Assembly (NCBI GenBank): GCA_037178625.1
Contig: CM074135.1
Span: 1,924,001-1,988,000, forward strand
Source of the DNA: Skeletonema tropicum
Lineage: Eukaryota > Bacillariophyta > Thalassiosirophyceae > Thalassiosirales > Thalassiosiraceae
Direction of reading: 5' to 3'
DNA: 64,000 bases
Shown here: one piece after another, positions 9,979-19,107 of the stretch
Layout of the letters: each line of letters starts with the position of its first letter
Position numbering within the stretch: the stretch's first letter is position 1
The notes under the pieces: model-generated
Database searches by the model: none
What the model was told of the DNA's origin: nothing
The model's input: the letters and a program-made list of their open reading frames with translations, nothing else
Made by a program: the position numbers and the translations under genes

Positions 9979-12560
9979 TTCGTTAGATTAGAGTGGCCGC
10001 ACCTCGGACGAAAGCTGAGGGGAGATACTCTAGAAGGAGAGATGTCGAACACGATAATCAACGTGAAGCCTTTGATATCCAGGGAGACAGTCCGATAGAG
10101 GACAACTGCCGTATTCGAGGAGTAGAATACCGAAGAAAATTGAGCAGAACTAAGACTTATTTTGAATCACAGGTTTGATGTGGTTGAGATGTCAAGAAAT
10201 AGGAAGACCTCATCTTGGCAAAAGATCCCTCAGTATAAGCGTAGCCAATATATAGTACAAGCTGTATCGCTTTGATAACAGCGGGCGCGAATACAAGCTG
10301 TAGTCTATGACAATGTGTAAGAGACAAGAAATTGGATGTAGCCAGAACAACACGACCGCGGACGTTATTATCCATCATGATGAGCCGAGGAGGTAGTTTG
10401 AAGAACGGACCGCAGACAAGGACGTTACTATCCATCATGACGAGCGGATGATAATCTAACCCGAATTGATGGAGAAACGCCCTGCGGCAAAGGGGAAACA
10501 AAGCTGAAGAGAATAGATTGATGGAGAAACGCCCTGCGGCAAAAGGACGAACAAATGTACGAGAATAAGGGACGAACAAATGTACGAGCCGTGACTACCA
10601 AGGCATAACGAAATACTCCATAGCATCTTACCAATGAGGAGTCCAGAGTGAAGGACGATTGAACAACATGGTGAAAACAATGCGCACTGAACTGGAGACG
10701 GGTTGACATCCAAGACCGGGAGACACTCGATATGATCAAGAATAGGGGCAGCAATACCTCGTGTAGACCAATAATTGAATGTCAAGCAGGGGAGAATATT
10801 GATACTTGACATTCCCAATATGGCACAGAAGAGGCAGATAAAAGAGATGACATAGACGAGGCAGATAAACGAGACAGAGAAGAGACAGAGAAGAAGAGGC
10901 AGATAAAAGAGATGGCATAGACGAGGCAGATAAGAGAGACAGAGACCAATGTAACAAGGAGTTGCCCTCATAACAGTTGCTAATGATGCTCACGCTAATC
11001 ATAGTGCAAGACGTGAAGGTACATATGACACTACTGATGAATGTGGATTAAACGCCAGATGTCAAGCTAGGAAGAACGTGATGCACGTCTTATCACCCGA
11101 CATAATGGCAGAGGAAATCAACGAGGTAGTACAGACCAAGATATCGGCAGAAGAGCGCAAATGAAGAAATGATGTTGAAGAACGCCTTGGGCCTTGGTCG
11201 GGTCGAATGGAAGCAACATGAGAAAGATTGGATGACCCACAGAGCGGCTATATAGCATCAAGTTGACCTTGTATCGTGATAACTATGGTGTGAACACCGT
11301 GATACCTTACATGGGCATAATTGCGTTAGCAGAGCAGAGCAAAACATTTCCGACAAGCCGACTCGATAGCTTAGTGATTATTGTCAGTGAGTTTCATGAA
11401 ACTAGGACGTTAAGACCACGCGTAGTACCCGCAGTTGAGGTGACTGCTGACAATACTTGAGAGCAATTGCATGACAAGCACTGCGGGAGCGCCCTAACAC
11501 ATTTGGAGACGATTCTAGATGCATCGACAACGAGCCTTCTTAGTATGAGACGACAACAACAACTAGACTTTGCATCGACTTACTTGTAGTAGGACACTCA
11601 GACCAGGGATCGCAAATTCATATTATCAAACGATACTGGAGCTGCAAATGAGTTTGAATATATCAGGCGAGACCAATCTCAAACGGCACGAGAAGGTCTG
11701 ACAGAGTACGGGGTGCCATCGATAGGTTATCGTGGACGGTTAGATGCCGATTGTGGTAGATGGAGTAAAGCCACCACAGACTTCATGAGACTGATTCAAC
11801 CAATCACCAACTCGACCAACAAAAGACTCGGCATACGGGGAGAATATGAGTGATATACCTCGCTCGTGATGCCGAAACACGAGATATAGGCCAGGCTAAT
11901 GCGAGTTGAACTAGAGGCGCACTGGACAATTTGATGCACAAATGTAAATGACTGGAACGAGGCGATATGACCGACTTAAACGAGGCGATATAACCACGAC
12001 AACAAGAGACCGACTTAAAGATGTAGAGATATGCGAGAGGTGATGAGGCAATAGCAGGAGAGCCAACACCAACATACCAAGGAAGTCACACGCTAACTCT
12101 GGAAGCACGACATCCCACATGTTACACAAGCAATACAGGCGACACATATCGGAACATAGAAGAGGTTGCGAGGAAATGATTCCTTGAACAGCCAGACGCA
12201 TCATTGCCGCGAATAGAACAGCCAGGCGCATCAAGGTTTGGGCTCATAAAACAGCACAGATACAGATCCAGATCCGTCACCCACGGGACAATGCCTACCT
12301 CATCTACATAACTGCCATTAGACGTACCGGCCACCGATTTTTGTATGGGCAACGCACGCTTGAATTTAAGTGAGAACGTGGCTCGAAGCTAGAATCACTT
12401 GAGATAGTGAAGATAAAGGGAATGAAGTGAAGACTCGTCACTATGCGCAACATGATTTACAACGTACAGAACTATGCTTGCCAAAGGTGTATACAGGATG
12501 AAGAGTCACTCTCAAGACACGCGATTAGGGACACCATCCATCGTCCATTATGAGATAATA
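9979..12560 (+). other. Interior of outer element, no intact genes, short repeats
   Basis: No frame longer than 171 codons and no recognised domain. Short duplications occur: GACGTTAYTATCCATCATGA at about 10360 and 10420; a 28-bp unit beginning ATTGATGGAGAAACGCC at 10465 and 10517; GGACGAACAAATGTACGAG at about 10545 and 10570; and a 65-bp-period GAGGCAGATAAAAGAGATG repeat at 10831-10945. Minus-strand frames with repeated YLPRLCHLF are translations of the last repeat. Confidence 0.5.
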
Positions 12561-12564
12561 TCGG

Positions 12565-13600
12565 TCGACGTAGATGACATCCTACCAAGAACCAAGAACC
12601 CGAACGAGGTGATGACTAAGCTCTGAGAGAATAACAAACGACCTCGGGCAGGAAGAAGGACATGGCAAGAGCCTCTGAGACAACACGACGAATGAGAAGG
12701 AGGAGAGAGAACTCAATCAATTAAGTATCCAGAACGCTAGAACTAGACACCGGACTAAAGCGGTGAAAGAGGTAAAGATACCAGCAACCCATCTCTGTAC
12801 GACGATCAATTCTGACTTGGACCGTCTCTACGATGTGGTCAAAGCACCTCGTGACACTCGGGCATACAGAACCGCGATGCATATGAGGAGTTACATTGAA
12901 AGGATGCAATCGGGCATACAGAACCGCGATGCATATGAGGAGTTACATTAAAAGGATGTACATTGAAAGGTATTTACGTTTACGGGGAGACCGTAGAGGC
13001 TAGTGAAGATTGATCCAGCCGGTATGTAGGGATCATTTTGACCGCACTTCGTCTTGGACACCTCGAAAGCTGTTTACGGAATTATACGTTACCTGGATAG
13101 GTATCCAGATAGGAGACTTGCTATGTCTACAATACATGTCGAAGAAGCCCCAAAGCATAGCACAGATTGGAAGGATTTTTACGGGAGACGATTGAGGAAG
13201 ACCCAGCGGAAATACCAGTTCCGTTGGGAGAGAAGGTGAGGATCAGAATCTTATCGTTCAATAAACAAGGAGCAGAGTACGGTTGAATTTACAAATCTTG
13301 GCGCCGACACCGAGATGGTAGCGATGCGCTTCGCGAGAGGTTCGACAGTTGCACTGAAGATCAACCTAAAGATGTTCGCTGTACCAACTGACTGAGCACA
13401 TTCGCGGTACCAATTGACTGAGCACCTGATTTCTTTTGTGACAATGACAGTATGGTGAAGGTTACGAATACTCCAACATCCGCTACAAAACTCAGTCAGA
13501 CACCTTATCATCAAGGGGGAGTTACCGCAACAGGAATTTTACAATGTCGATAATACCTCCTGGACGGAGCCAACTACTCAGACACACTCAAGAAGTATCA
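12565..13600 (+). pseudogene. Decayed Copia (CoDi-like) RT/RNase H region of pol
   Basis: Fragments in shifting frames follow the order of a Copia pol C-terminal half. VDVDDILPRTKNPNEV (about 12565-12615) recalls the RT YVDD motif and what follows it. RYLDRYPDRRLAM then TDWKDFYG (about 13085-13190) match the connection region. KEQSTVEFTNLGADTEMVAM (from about 13270) and ALKINLKMFAVP match the RNase H core. FCDNDSMVKVTN (about 13435) matches the CDN motif near the C-terminus. Stops, frameshifts and a 26-bp duplication (about 13380-13435) break it. Family resemblance is from memory of diatom Copia proteins. Confidence 0.6.
12859..12962 (+). repeat. 52-bp direct tandem duplication
   Basis: CGGGCATACAGAACCGCGAT... 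starts at 12859 and again at 12911, each copy ending in ATGAGGAGTTACATT. The two copies are nearly identical and lie inside the decayed pol region. Confidence 0.75.
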
Positions 13601-13720
13601 CCTTTATACAAGAGGATTCAACTTTATATTACCCAAATCAGTGCACGATAGTGGATGAGAAGATTTCCAATGAGACTTAGCTTTATGAATCGCAAGCGTA
13701 AGCTTACAATTCACGGGGAG

Positions 13721-13896
13721 CGTTTCGTGTAGCACAGAACGTCTCATTCCCTTAGACGATCACTCACTTCTCACCAATCTTTATCCTTGTTATGTATCCT
13801 TACCATGTAATTATATTATTAGTTGATGTTATCGCAGTAGTACTGATTAGTCTGTATATATTACATAATCATTAACATAGAGTGAGAAACGAATCG
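13721..13896 (+). repeat. 3' LTR of outer element
   Basis: Apparently identical to 2172-2347. It is preceded by the purine tract ACGGGGAG (13713-13720) and followed by the GAAT target duplication. Confidence 0.9.
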
Positions 13897-14105
13897 GAAT
13901 TGTGATGATGCTTCATGCTTTGCTTTATATTTGCATCACGTAGAATGTGCGTAGGAATAGTACACATATGCCCAACTTCAAGCCGATGGCGAGGATCACA
14001 TCAGCATCAATAATAGAAGATCAATAGAAGCATCGCATCAGCGACATGGTGTCAAAAGGTCCCCTGCACAATCTTCCATAAAGGCTATCTCAAAACAACC
14101 ACGTC

Positions 14106-14810
14106 ATGATCGGCAGTACTAAAGAGATATTACTATCGTTCTTGTTTTTAGTGCTTGGAAGCACCTCCGCCTTTCATTTTCGATCGAGTTGGCTAACTAA
14201 TACATCATCATCTCAAAGTTGTCGGCATTTGCTTCGGATGACATATTATCCGAGCCCAACTGAAACAGAAAAGGAAATCTACAATATTCCTAATTCAGGC
14301 TGGAAGTCAGAGCAATGGAACTGGGGGTCTGCAAGAGGAACTGGCCATGATGCTGCGATGATTTGTAGACGCAGATGGGATAGTCGAGAAGATCGACAAA
14401 AGCTGGTACAGTCGTTGCTGGATCCAGTGGAATTTAAAGCTTCTTACCCAGATAGTGAAGTTCCCTTCGAAGAAATCAAGCTCATATTAGGTCTAGCTTG
14501 GCAGCGGGGGCGATGGGATGGAAGTGATGGAGGGCCTGAAGGCTATGGGGAAGTTTTGTCTATAATGGCTGATGCGAGAAGATACGAAGACGAGGATGAA
14601 GTCATCTCGGCATTAAACTTCATTGAGGACGTTAGCAAACGATTTGCAACAATCTCTAGAAATGCCGAAGAACTAAAGAGAATGAAATGCATTGCAACTG
14701 AAATCCAAGGAAGGCATCATCACGGTGGGAAAGAAGAGATTTTCATGGACAGAAGGGAGGTTGCTGGGATGGTATTGGATGCAATGGGGTTCGTTGACAA
14801 TGGATTGTAA
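14106..14810 (+). CDS. Plastid-targeted protein of unknown function, 234 aa
   Basis: A single exon. Residues 1-22 form a signal peptide (LLSFLFLVLGSTSA) ending in SAF, with Phe at the predicted cleavage site, the bipartite plastid signal of diatoms. A Ser/Arg-rich transit-like stretch follows. The mature part contains GWKSEQWNWGSARGTGHDAA and RRRWDSREDRQKLV, then an acidic helical C-terminal half. I associate this type with a conserved but uncharacterised stramenopile family and assign no activity. It lies 200 bp downstream of the retroelement and converges with the phosphatase gene. Confidence 0.75.
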   Translation: MIGSTKEILLSFLFLVLGSTSAFHFRSSWLTNTSSSQSCRHLLRMTYYPSPTETEKEIYNIPNSGWKSEQWNWGSARGTGHDAAMICRRRWDSREDRQKLVQSLLDPVEFKASYPDSEVPFEEIKLILGLAWQRGRWDGSDGGPEGYGEVLSIMADARRYEDEDEVISALNFIEDVSKRFATISRNAEELKRMKCIATEIQGRHHHGGKEEIFMDRREVAGMVLDAMGFVDNGL

Positions 14811-14954
14811 TTAAAATGTAAACATCACTTTCTTTGTAGTAGTGTGTCTACTTATTTCAGCTTGTAAGAGACGTATATACTGACGTAAATTGCTCTGCTT
14901 GTTACAAGTGTCGCCAAGACATAGATGATAATGAGTGGCTATTATAATAAAACT

Positions 14955-15863
14955 TTACGTTCTAGGTCTTGAAAGTGCTGCTCCCAAGATGGCACCAACT
15001 GCCAAGTATAATAGTCCATCTTTTGATATGGAAGGGATGAATGAATCTTTCCAGGTCTTCCCCAAAATTGCAATAGCCTCCCTGTGTAATCCTTCATTTG
15101 CACACGCTACAACTCGTCCCTTGGATCGCTCATGATTCTCTAAAGTCAACTTTCTACCATACCAATCTGTCATTTTGCCACCTGCTCCTTCAACAACAGG
15201 TACCAATGCACAGTAATCATACAGTCCCAAATCAGCTTCGACTACAATGTCTGCGCCGAATCCTGATGCAACAATTGCATAGGCATAGCAATCTGCTCCA
15301 TAAAGTGGCCTCAACACTTTGTCACACATTTTCTCGAACTTGTCAGATTCTTCACCTTTATGAAACATGTGAGGAGTTGTTGCATACATCATACTCTCTT
15401 TCAATGTCGCACAACCTGAGGTGGACACTGCTTTTCCATTCAGCGTTGTGCCCTGCCCAGCAACACCTACCCACCTCTCCTTCAAGACACATTGATCAAT
15501 GACTCCAATGATAGGAACTCCATCTTTTAGGCAAGCAATTAATGTGCCAAATAATGGTTTCCCTGTGATAAATGATTTCGTCCCGTCGATGGGATCTAAC
15601 ACCCACACATACTCTGCATCAGTGCGTACTTGACCAAATTCCTCTCCATATATCCCATGAGACGGGTAGCGCTCCTCGATCAATTTACGCATCACTTCCT
15701 CAGCTTTTCGATCTGCAACTGTTACAGGAGATTCAGCAATTGGACGATCATGCTCCATTTTACTCTCGACTTCGATTGGTTGACGCCAAAATGGGAGGAT
15801 AACCGTCCGAGCTGCGTCTGCAAGCTCGTTTGCAAACGAAACAAGTTGTTCATTATTTGTCAT
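14955..15863 (-). CDS. Inositol-monophosphatase-family enzyme, histidinol-phosphatase (HisN) type, 302 aa
   Basis: The family signature is complete: GEEFG (residues 73-77), DPIDGTKSF (90-98), and a C-terminal metal motif of the form YDYCALVPVVEGAGG near 225-240. The internal sequence resembles HisN-type phosphatases, which remove phosphate from L-histidinol phosphate in histidine synthesis, more than animal IMPases. An inositol- or nucleotide-phosphate substrate cannot be excluded. The last about 20 residues are hydrophobic (LLYLAVGAILGAAL) and could be a tail anchor, unusual for the family. No plastid presequence is seen from this start; an upstream exon is possible but not evident. Confidence 0.8.
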   Translation of the reverse strand: MTNNEQLVSFANELADAARTVILPFWRQPIEVESKMEHDRPIAESPVTVADRKAEEVMRKLIEERYPSHGIYGEEFGQVRTDAEYVWVLDPIDGTKSFITGKPLFGTLIACLKDGVPIIGVIDQCVLKERWVGVAGQGTTLNGKAVSTSGCATLKESMMYATTPHMFHKGEESDKFEKMCDKVLRPLYGADCYAYAIVASGFGADIVVEADLGLYDYCALVPVVEGAGGKMTDWYGRKLTLENHERSKGRVVACANEGLHREAIAILGKTWKDSFIPSISKDGLLYLAVGAILGAALSRPRT

Positions 15864-16718
15864 GGTTATTTGATAGTATAATTTGCACTATCTCGTTTGC
15901 TCTCCTATAAAAGAAATCTTTCTCTTGACTGGTGTAGCGTCTACAAGAGTACTTCTGATGTTGTTGCTAATTGTTGCGGTAGGGGACCGACCGCCGTGCG
16001 TCGGGATGGTGCTGCTTGCTGCTTCGTGCTTCGTGCGTTTGCGTTTGATTGAGTGGTGGAGTTTTTGGAGCGAGGGGACGGAGTTTGGAGTCGATCGAAG
16101 TGATGGAGTTTGGAGTCATAAGTGATCTAGAGGTAGTAAGTACCTAGGTAGGTAGGTATTTACATGAATCCACACTTATTTTGACATATCAGTACTTTGA
16201 TCTATGTTCAAAATGCCAGTTCGAAAACCGGGAACGTTATCTTGAAGTTCTACCGGTACTCGGACAAATCTATCGGGTCTCTGCGTGAATGACCCTCGAT
16301 GTAAAAAAAAGAGAGAAAAAATGACTAGCCCCACATGCTTAGGAATTAGTTTGAAATTTATTGCAGACAGTTTCGAATACCACTGCCGACAGCTGTGCAG
16401 TCTGTGGTTTTCACGATCTGTCGTTCGTGGTTTTCACGACTACTTCCGCCCTCTTCATTGTGTTGAACATTGCCACCGTTGTGCACAAACAGTGTAAGAG
16501 AACACAACCCCGCTTCCCTGCTTGTTTGCACGGTTAGATATCATATCCCCAGGAAGAATATCAATAGACTTCGACCCGAGCTCTACTTAAAAGATAGCTC
16601 AGCAGTTTTTTACTTATCACCGGCTGCTCTCGTCACATTCTCTTGTGTTCAACAACCTGCTTGCGCAACCATCACACAAAGTTCACCGGCCCCGGTAGCA
16701 ATCAACCCAACAAGCAAA
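15864..16718. promoter_or_regulatory. Divergent intergenic region
   Basis: 855 bp between the phosphatase gene (minus) and the cysteine-rich protein gene (plus); it should hold both promoters and 5' UTRs. It contains a short TAGG microsatellite (about 16138-16153). The in-frame extension from 16470 to 16718 is open but low-confidence as coding; the ATG at 16719 (CAAAATGAG context) starts the clearly protein-like sequence. Confidence 0.4.
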
Positions 16719-18560
16719 ATGAGTAACCAACAAAATCCCAACGGCTTCCCTTTCAGCTTCACAGGCGGTCAGCAATACTGTCAATCCGCTAACCCGCCGC
16801 CTCTCCCTCCTCTCGCCTTTGCCGCCGCCAACACAGCTGGCCAAAGCCAAGGTAACAACATGGCTGATCAACATCAGCAGCCCCAGCAAAGTCAGGACCC
16901 TCAACAGATTGACAAGCACATCAACGTTGTTGCGTCCTTCCTCGAGAAAAACTCCACTGGAGGAGAATCCTGGCAATCCTGCCGCTATTGTCAGCAGAGG
17001 TTTTTCGTCTCTGCTGAAGGTCTCTCCAGGCACGAGATATCATGTCCTGTAAACGTTCAGGTGCAGCAGTTTCTTCAGCAGCAGCAGCAGCAACAACAAC
17101 AGTGCAATCAGTTGCAGCAGCAGCTCCAGTTGCAGCATAACCAACTTCAGCAACAGTTCCAACATCAGCAACAACAGAACTTCGGCTCCTACTTGCCTGC
17201 TCAGTTCGCTCCGTCTCAAGATGCCTTGTCATCTCTTCAAATGCAGATGCCCCGAACCGTCCAAGGCCTCGATCTGCTTTCTCAGCAGAGTCTTTCGATG
17301 GGATACAACCAGCAGAATGGTCAAGGTGGCACTGGGACCTCTCCAGTCGATTTTGAGGCTGCTGTTGCCAACCTTCCTGCCTTCGAACCTCCTTCCAAGC
17401 AGTTGGATCCCAACGCTTCAGACTACTTTCCTCTCGCTCGCCCAGATGATGAAGAATGGCTCACGCCCCTCCATTGCTTCGTCCGCAAATACTGCGTTGA
17501 AGTGTTTGTAGCCACTCCGGCTGATGTTGCCGCTCCTTGTATGGGAAAGCGAAGCCCCGTCTCTGTGGAGCAAGTTGGTATCAGGTGCCCCTACTGCTCT
17601 CCCGAGCGGATGAAGGGAAAGATCGATGAAGTAGACATTGCCCGTGCCCGCGAGAACGGTGTTGTTTACCCATCGCTCATCTCCCGCATTTACAATGCCA
17701 CCATCAACCTCCTCCAACGCCATTTGCGCTCATGTGCCTACGTTCCTCCTGAGATCTTGGCAAGGTATGATGAACTCAAGAACTCCAATGCACGAAGTGG
17801 AGCTTCAAAGAAGTATTGGGCTGAGTCAGCAACCAAATTGGGCCTCGTTGACACACCCCATGGTATTCGCTTAGATAAGGAGATGTACTTGAAGGAGAAG
17901 CGTCAGATTGAAAAGTCTCCGAAGTTGCAAGACGAACCTTCATCTCAAGCACCTATTGTGTTGCCTACTGATAAGAGGTATACTACTTCTTTCACATTCC
18001 AAGTCATGAGTCAGTTGCAGGCTTGTACTTTTACCGAAGCAGACAGGCTTGGCCGTCGCCGAGGTTTGGAAGTAGGTTATGCTGGACTAGCATGTCGCCA
18101 TTGTGTAGGGGGCTATGGCAGCGGACGCTTCTTCCCGTCAAGTGTCAAGACGATGAGTGATGCTTCCAAGACTTTGGATGTGGTCTACAAACACATGTGC
18201 AAGTGTAAGAAGTGTCCGGCCAAGGTGAAGAATACCTTGATGGAGCTTCGTCGTTTCCATGACAGCGAGCGTGCGAAGATGCCCTTTGGAAATCAGCGCG
18301 CCTTCTTTACAAAGCTATGGTGTAGGCTCCATGGCAATAACTCTCTGTCCGAACTGCCATCGCTCTCATCAGCAGCAATCGCACCAACAGCGGCATTAAT
18401 GCCCGTGACCAAGGCTCCTCCCATTGAGCTGCCTCGCATCGAAAACTCAAAGCACGAAGATAGCAGCACAGATTCGTTTCCTCATCAAGTCATGGCGTCG
18501 ATCAACAGGACAAATAGTGCTGTGTCTACGCAGAATAAGGTAGCAACAGAGTCAGCTTGA
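16719..18560 (+). CDS. Cysteine-rich, Gln-rich diatom-family protein, 613 aa
   Basis: Putative zinc-binding modules in order: C-x2-C...H-x3-C (CRYCQQRF...LSRHEISC) near residues 88-109; a long Gln-rich stretch (about 115-155); CPYC with a following basic segment near 290; ACRHC plus GSGRFFPSS near 458-475; and HMCKCKKCP near 490-500. The block running from FPSS through TMSDASKTL to HMCKCKKC is a pattern I associate with diatom-specific proteins that often sit beside DNA-binding domains. The role is probably nuclear but unproved. The start was chosen at MSNQQNPNGF rather than the upstream in-frame Met at 16470. Confidence 0.65.
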   Translation: MSNQQNPNGFPFSFTGGQQYCQSANPPPLPPLAFAAANTAGQSQGNNMADQHQQPQQSQDPQQIDKHINVVASFLEKNSTGGESWQSCRYCQQRFFVSAEGLSRHEISCPVNVQVQQFLQQQQQQQQQCNQLQQQLQLQHNQLQQQFQHQQQQNFGSYLPAQFAPSQDALSSLQMQMPRTVQGLDLLSQQSLSMGYNQQNGQGGTGTSPVDFEAAVANLPAFEPPSKQLDPNASDYFPLARPDDEEWLTPLHCFVRKYCVEVFVATPADVAAPCMGKRSPVSVEQVGIRCPYCSPERMKGKIDEVDIARARENGVVYPSLISRIYNATINLLQRHLRSCAYVPPEILARYDELKNSNARSGASKKYWAESATKLGLVDTPHGIRLDKEMYLKEKRQIEKSPKLQDEPSSQAPIVLPTDKRYTTSFTFQVMSQLQACTFTEADRLGRRRGLEVGYAGLACRHCVGGYGSGRFFPSSVKTMSDASKTLDVVYKHMCKCKKCPAKVKNTLMELRRFHDSERAKMPFGNQRAFFTKLWCRLHGNNSLSELPSLSSAAIAPTAALMPVTKAPPIELPRIENSKHEDSSTDSFPHQVMASINRTNSAVSTQNKVATESA

Positions 18561-19107
18561 AGGCCGCTATGGATGGATGGAAATTATGGAATGTCAGATT
18601 CCAGTCCTCGCTATCTAGTGTATTGTGTATAATGGGTTCATAAGTAGTAGTAAATTATTTGATTGATTGATTGACTCAGGCTGTCTTCTTTCTTGCAAGT
18701 GTATCGTATTGGACGGAGGGTGTCAACGTTGCGTTCGTTACAGGCTCTTGCCTTTCGCTCTCGCAAAAAATTATTGATGTATATTTTCATGTTCATTTTT
18801 GTCGAATGCGTTTCTCTGAGGATAGAAACATCTTGTAGCTCGGTAGTCCAAGACAGATGCCAATAAATGGTACCTGAGATAGTTAATGCTATCGGATCAA
18901 TAGGCGTGTTACCACACTTACTAGGGGTCTAGTCAATTGCTTGTCTATATTAAATTCAGTCTATGCCGTTGTCGATGGCTTTTTTCAGAGTAATGGCCGT
19001 TCCCGCCATAACTGTTGTGACGCACTCATTTGTATGGTATCTTGACAAGGGAATAACTAACTAGGTAGCCGAACAGCTTTCGTGCTCTCGACTGACACGC
19101 AACGAAG
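18561..19107. other. Intergenic, nothing recognised
   Basis: 3' UTR of the cysteine-rich gene and promoter of the EMAP-like gene. A GATTGATTGATTGA microsatellite is present at about 18661-18674. No RNA gene or frame was recognised. Confidence 0.4.

Larger units (their letters stand above)
2168..13900 (+). mobile_element. Outer LTR retroelement, non-autonomous, CoDi/Copia-derived
   Basis: Two 176-bp LTRs (2172-2347 and 13721-13896) that look identical by eye are flanked by a 4-bp target duplication GAAT (2168-2171 and 13897-13900). A putative primer-binding site (GTTTATCAGACAG) follows the 5' LTR directly, and a purine-rich ACGGGGAG precedes the 3' LTR, so the element reads left to right. Without the nested element its length is about 5.86 kb. 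No intact gag or pol frame is present: the 3' kilobase holds decayed Copia-type pol, and the first 1.5 kb is a field of hairpins. Identical LTRs with dead pol point to recent mobilisation in trans (LARD-like). That last step is inference. Confidence 0.85.

Noticed and set aside
4104..9982. A clean target-site duplication for the nested element
   Set aside because: TTAG and TTCG differ at one base and the match could be chance, so no duplication is claimed.
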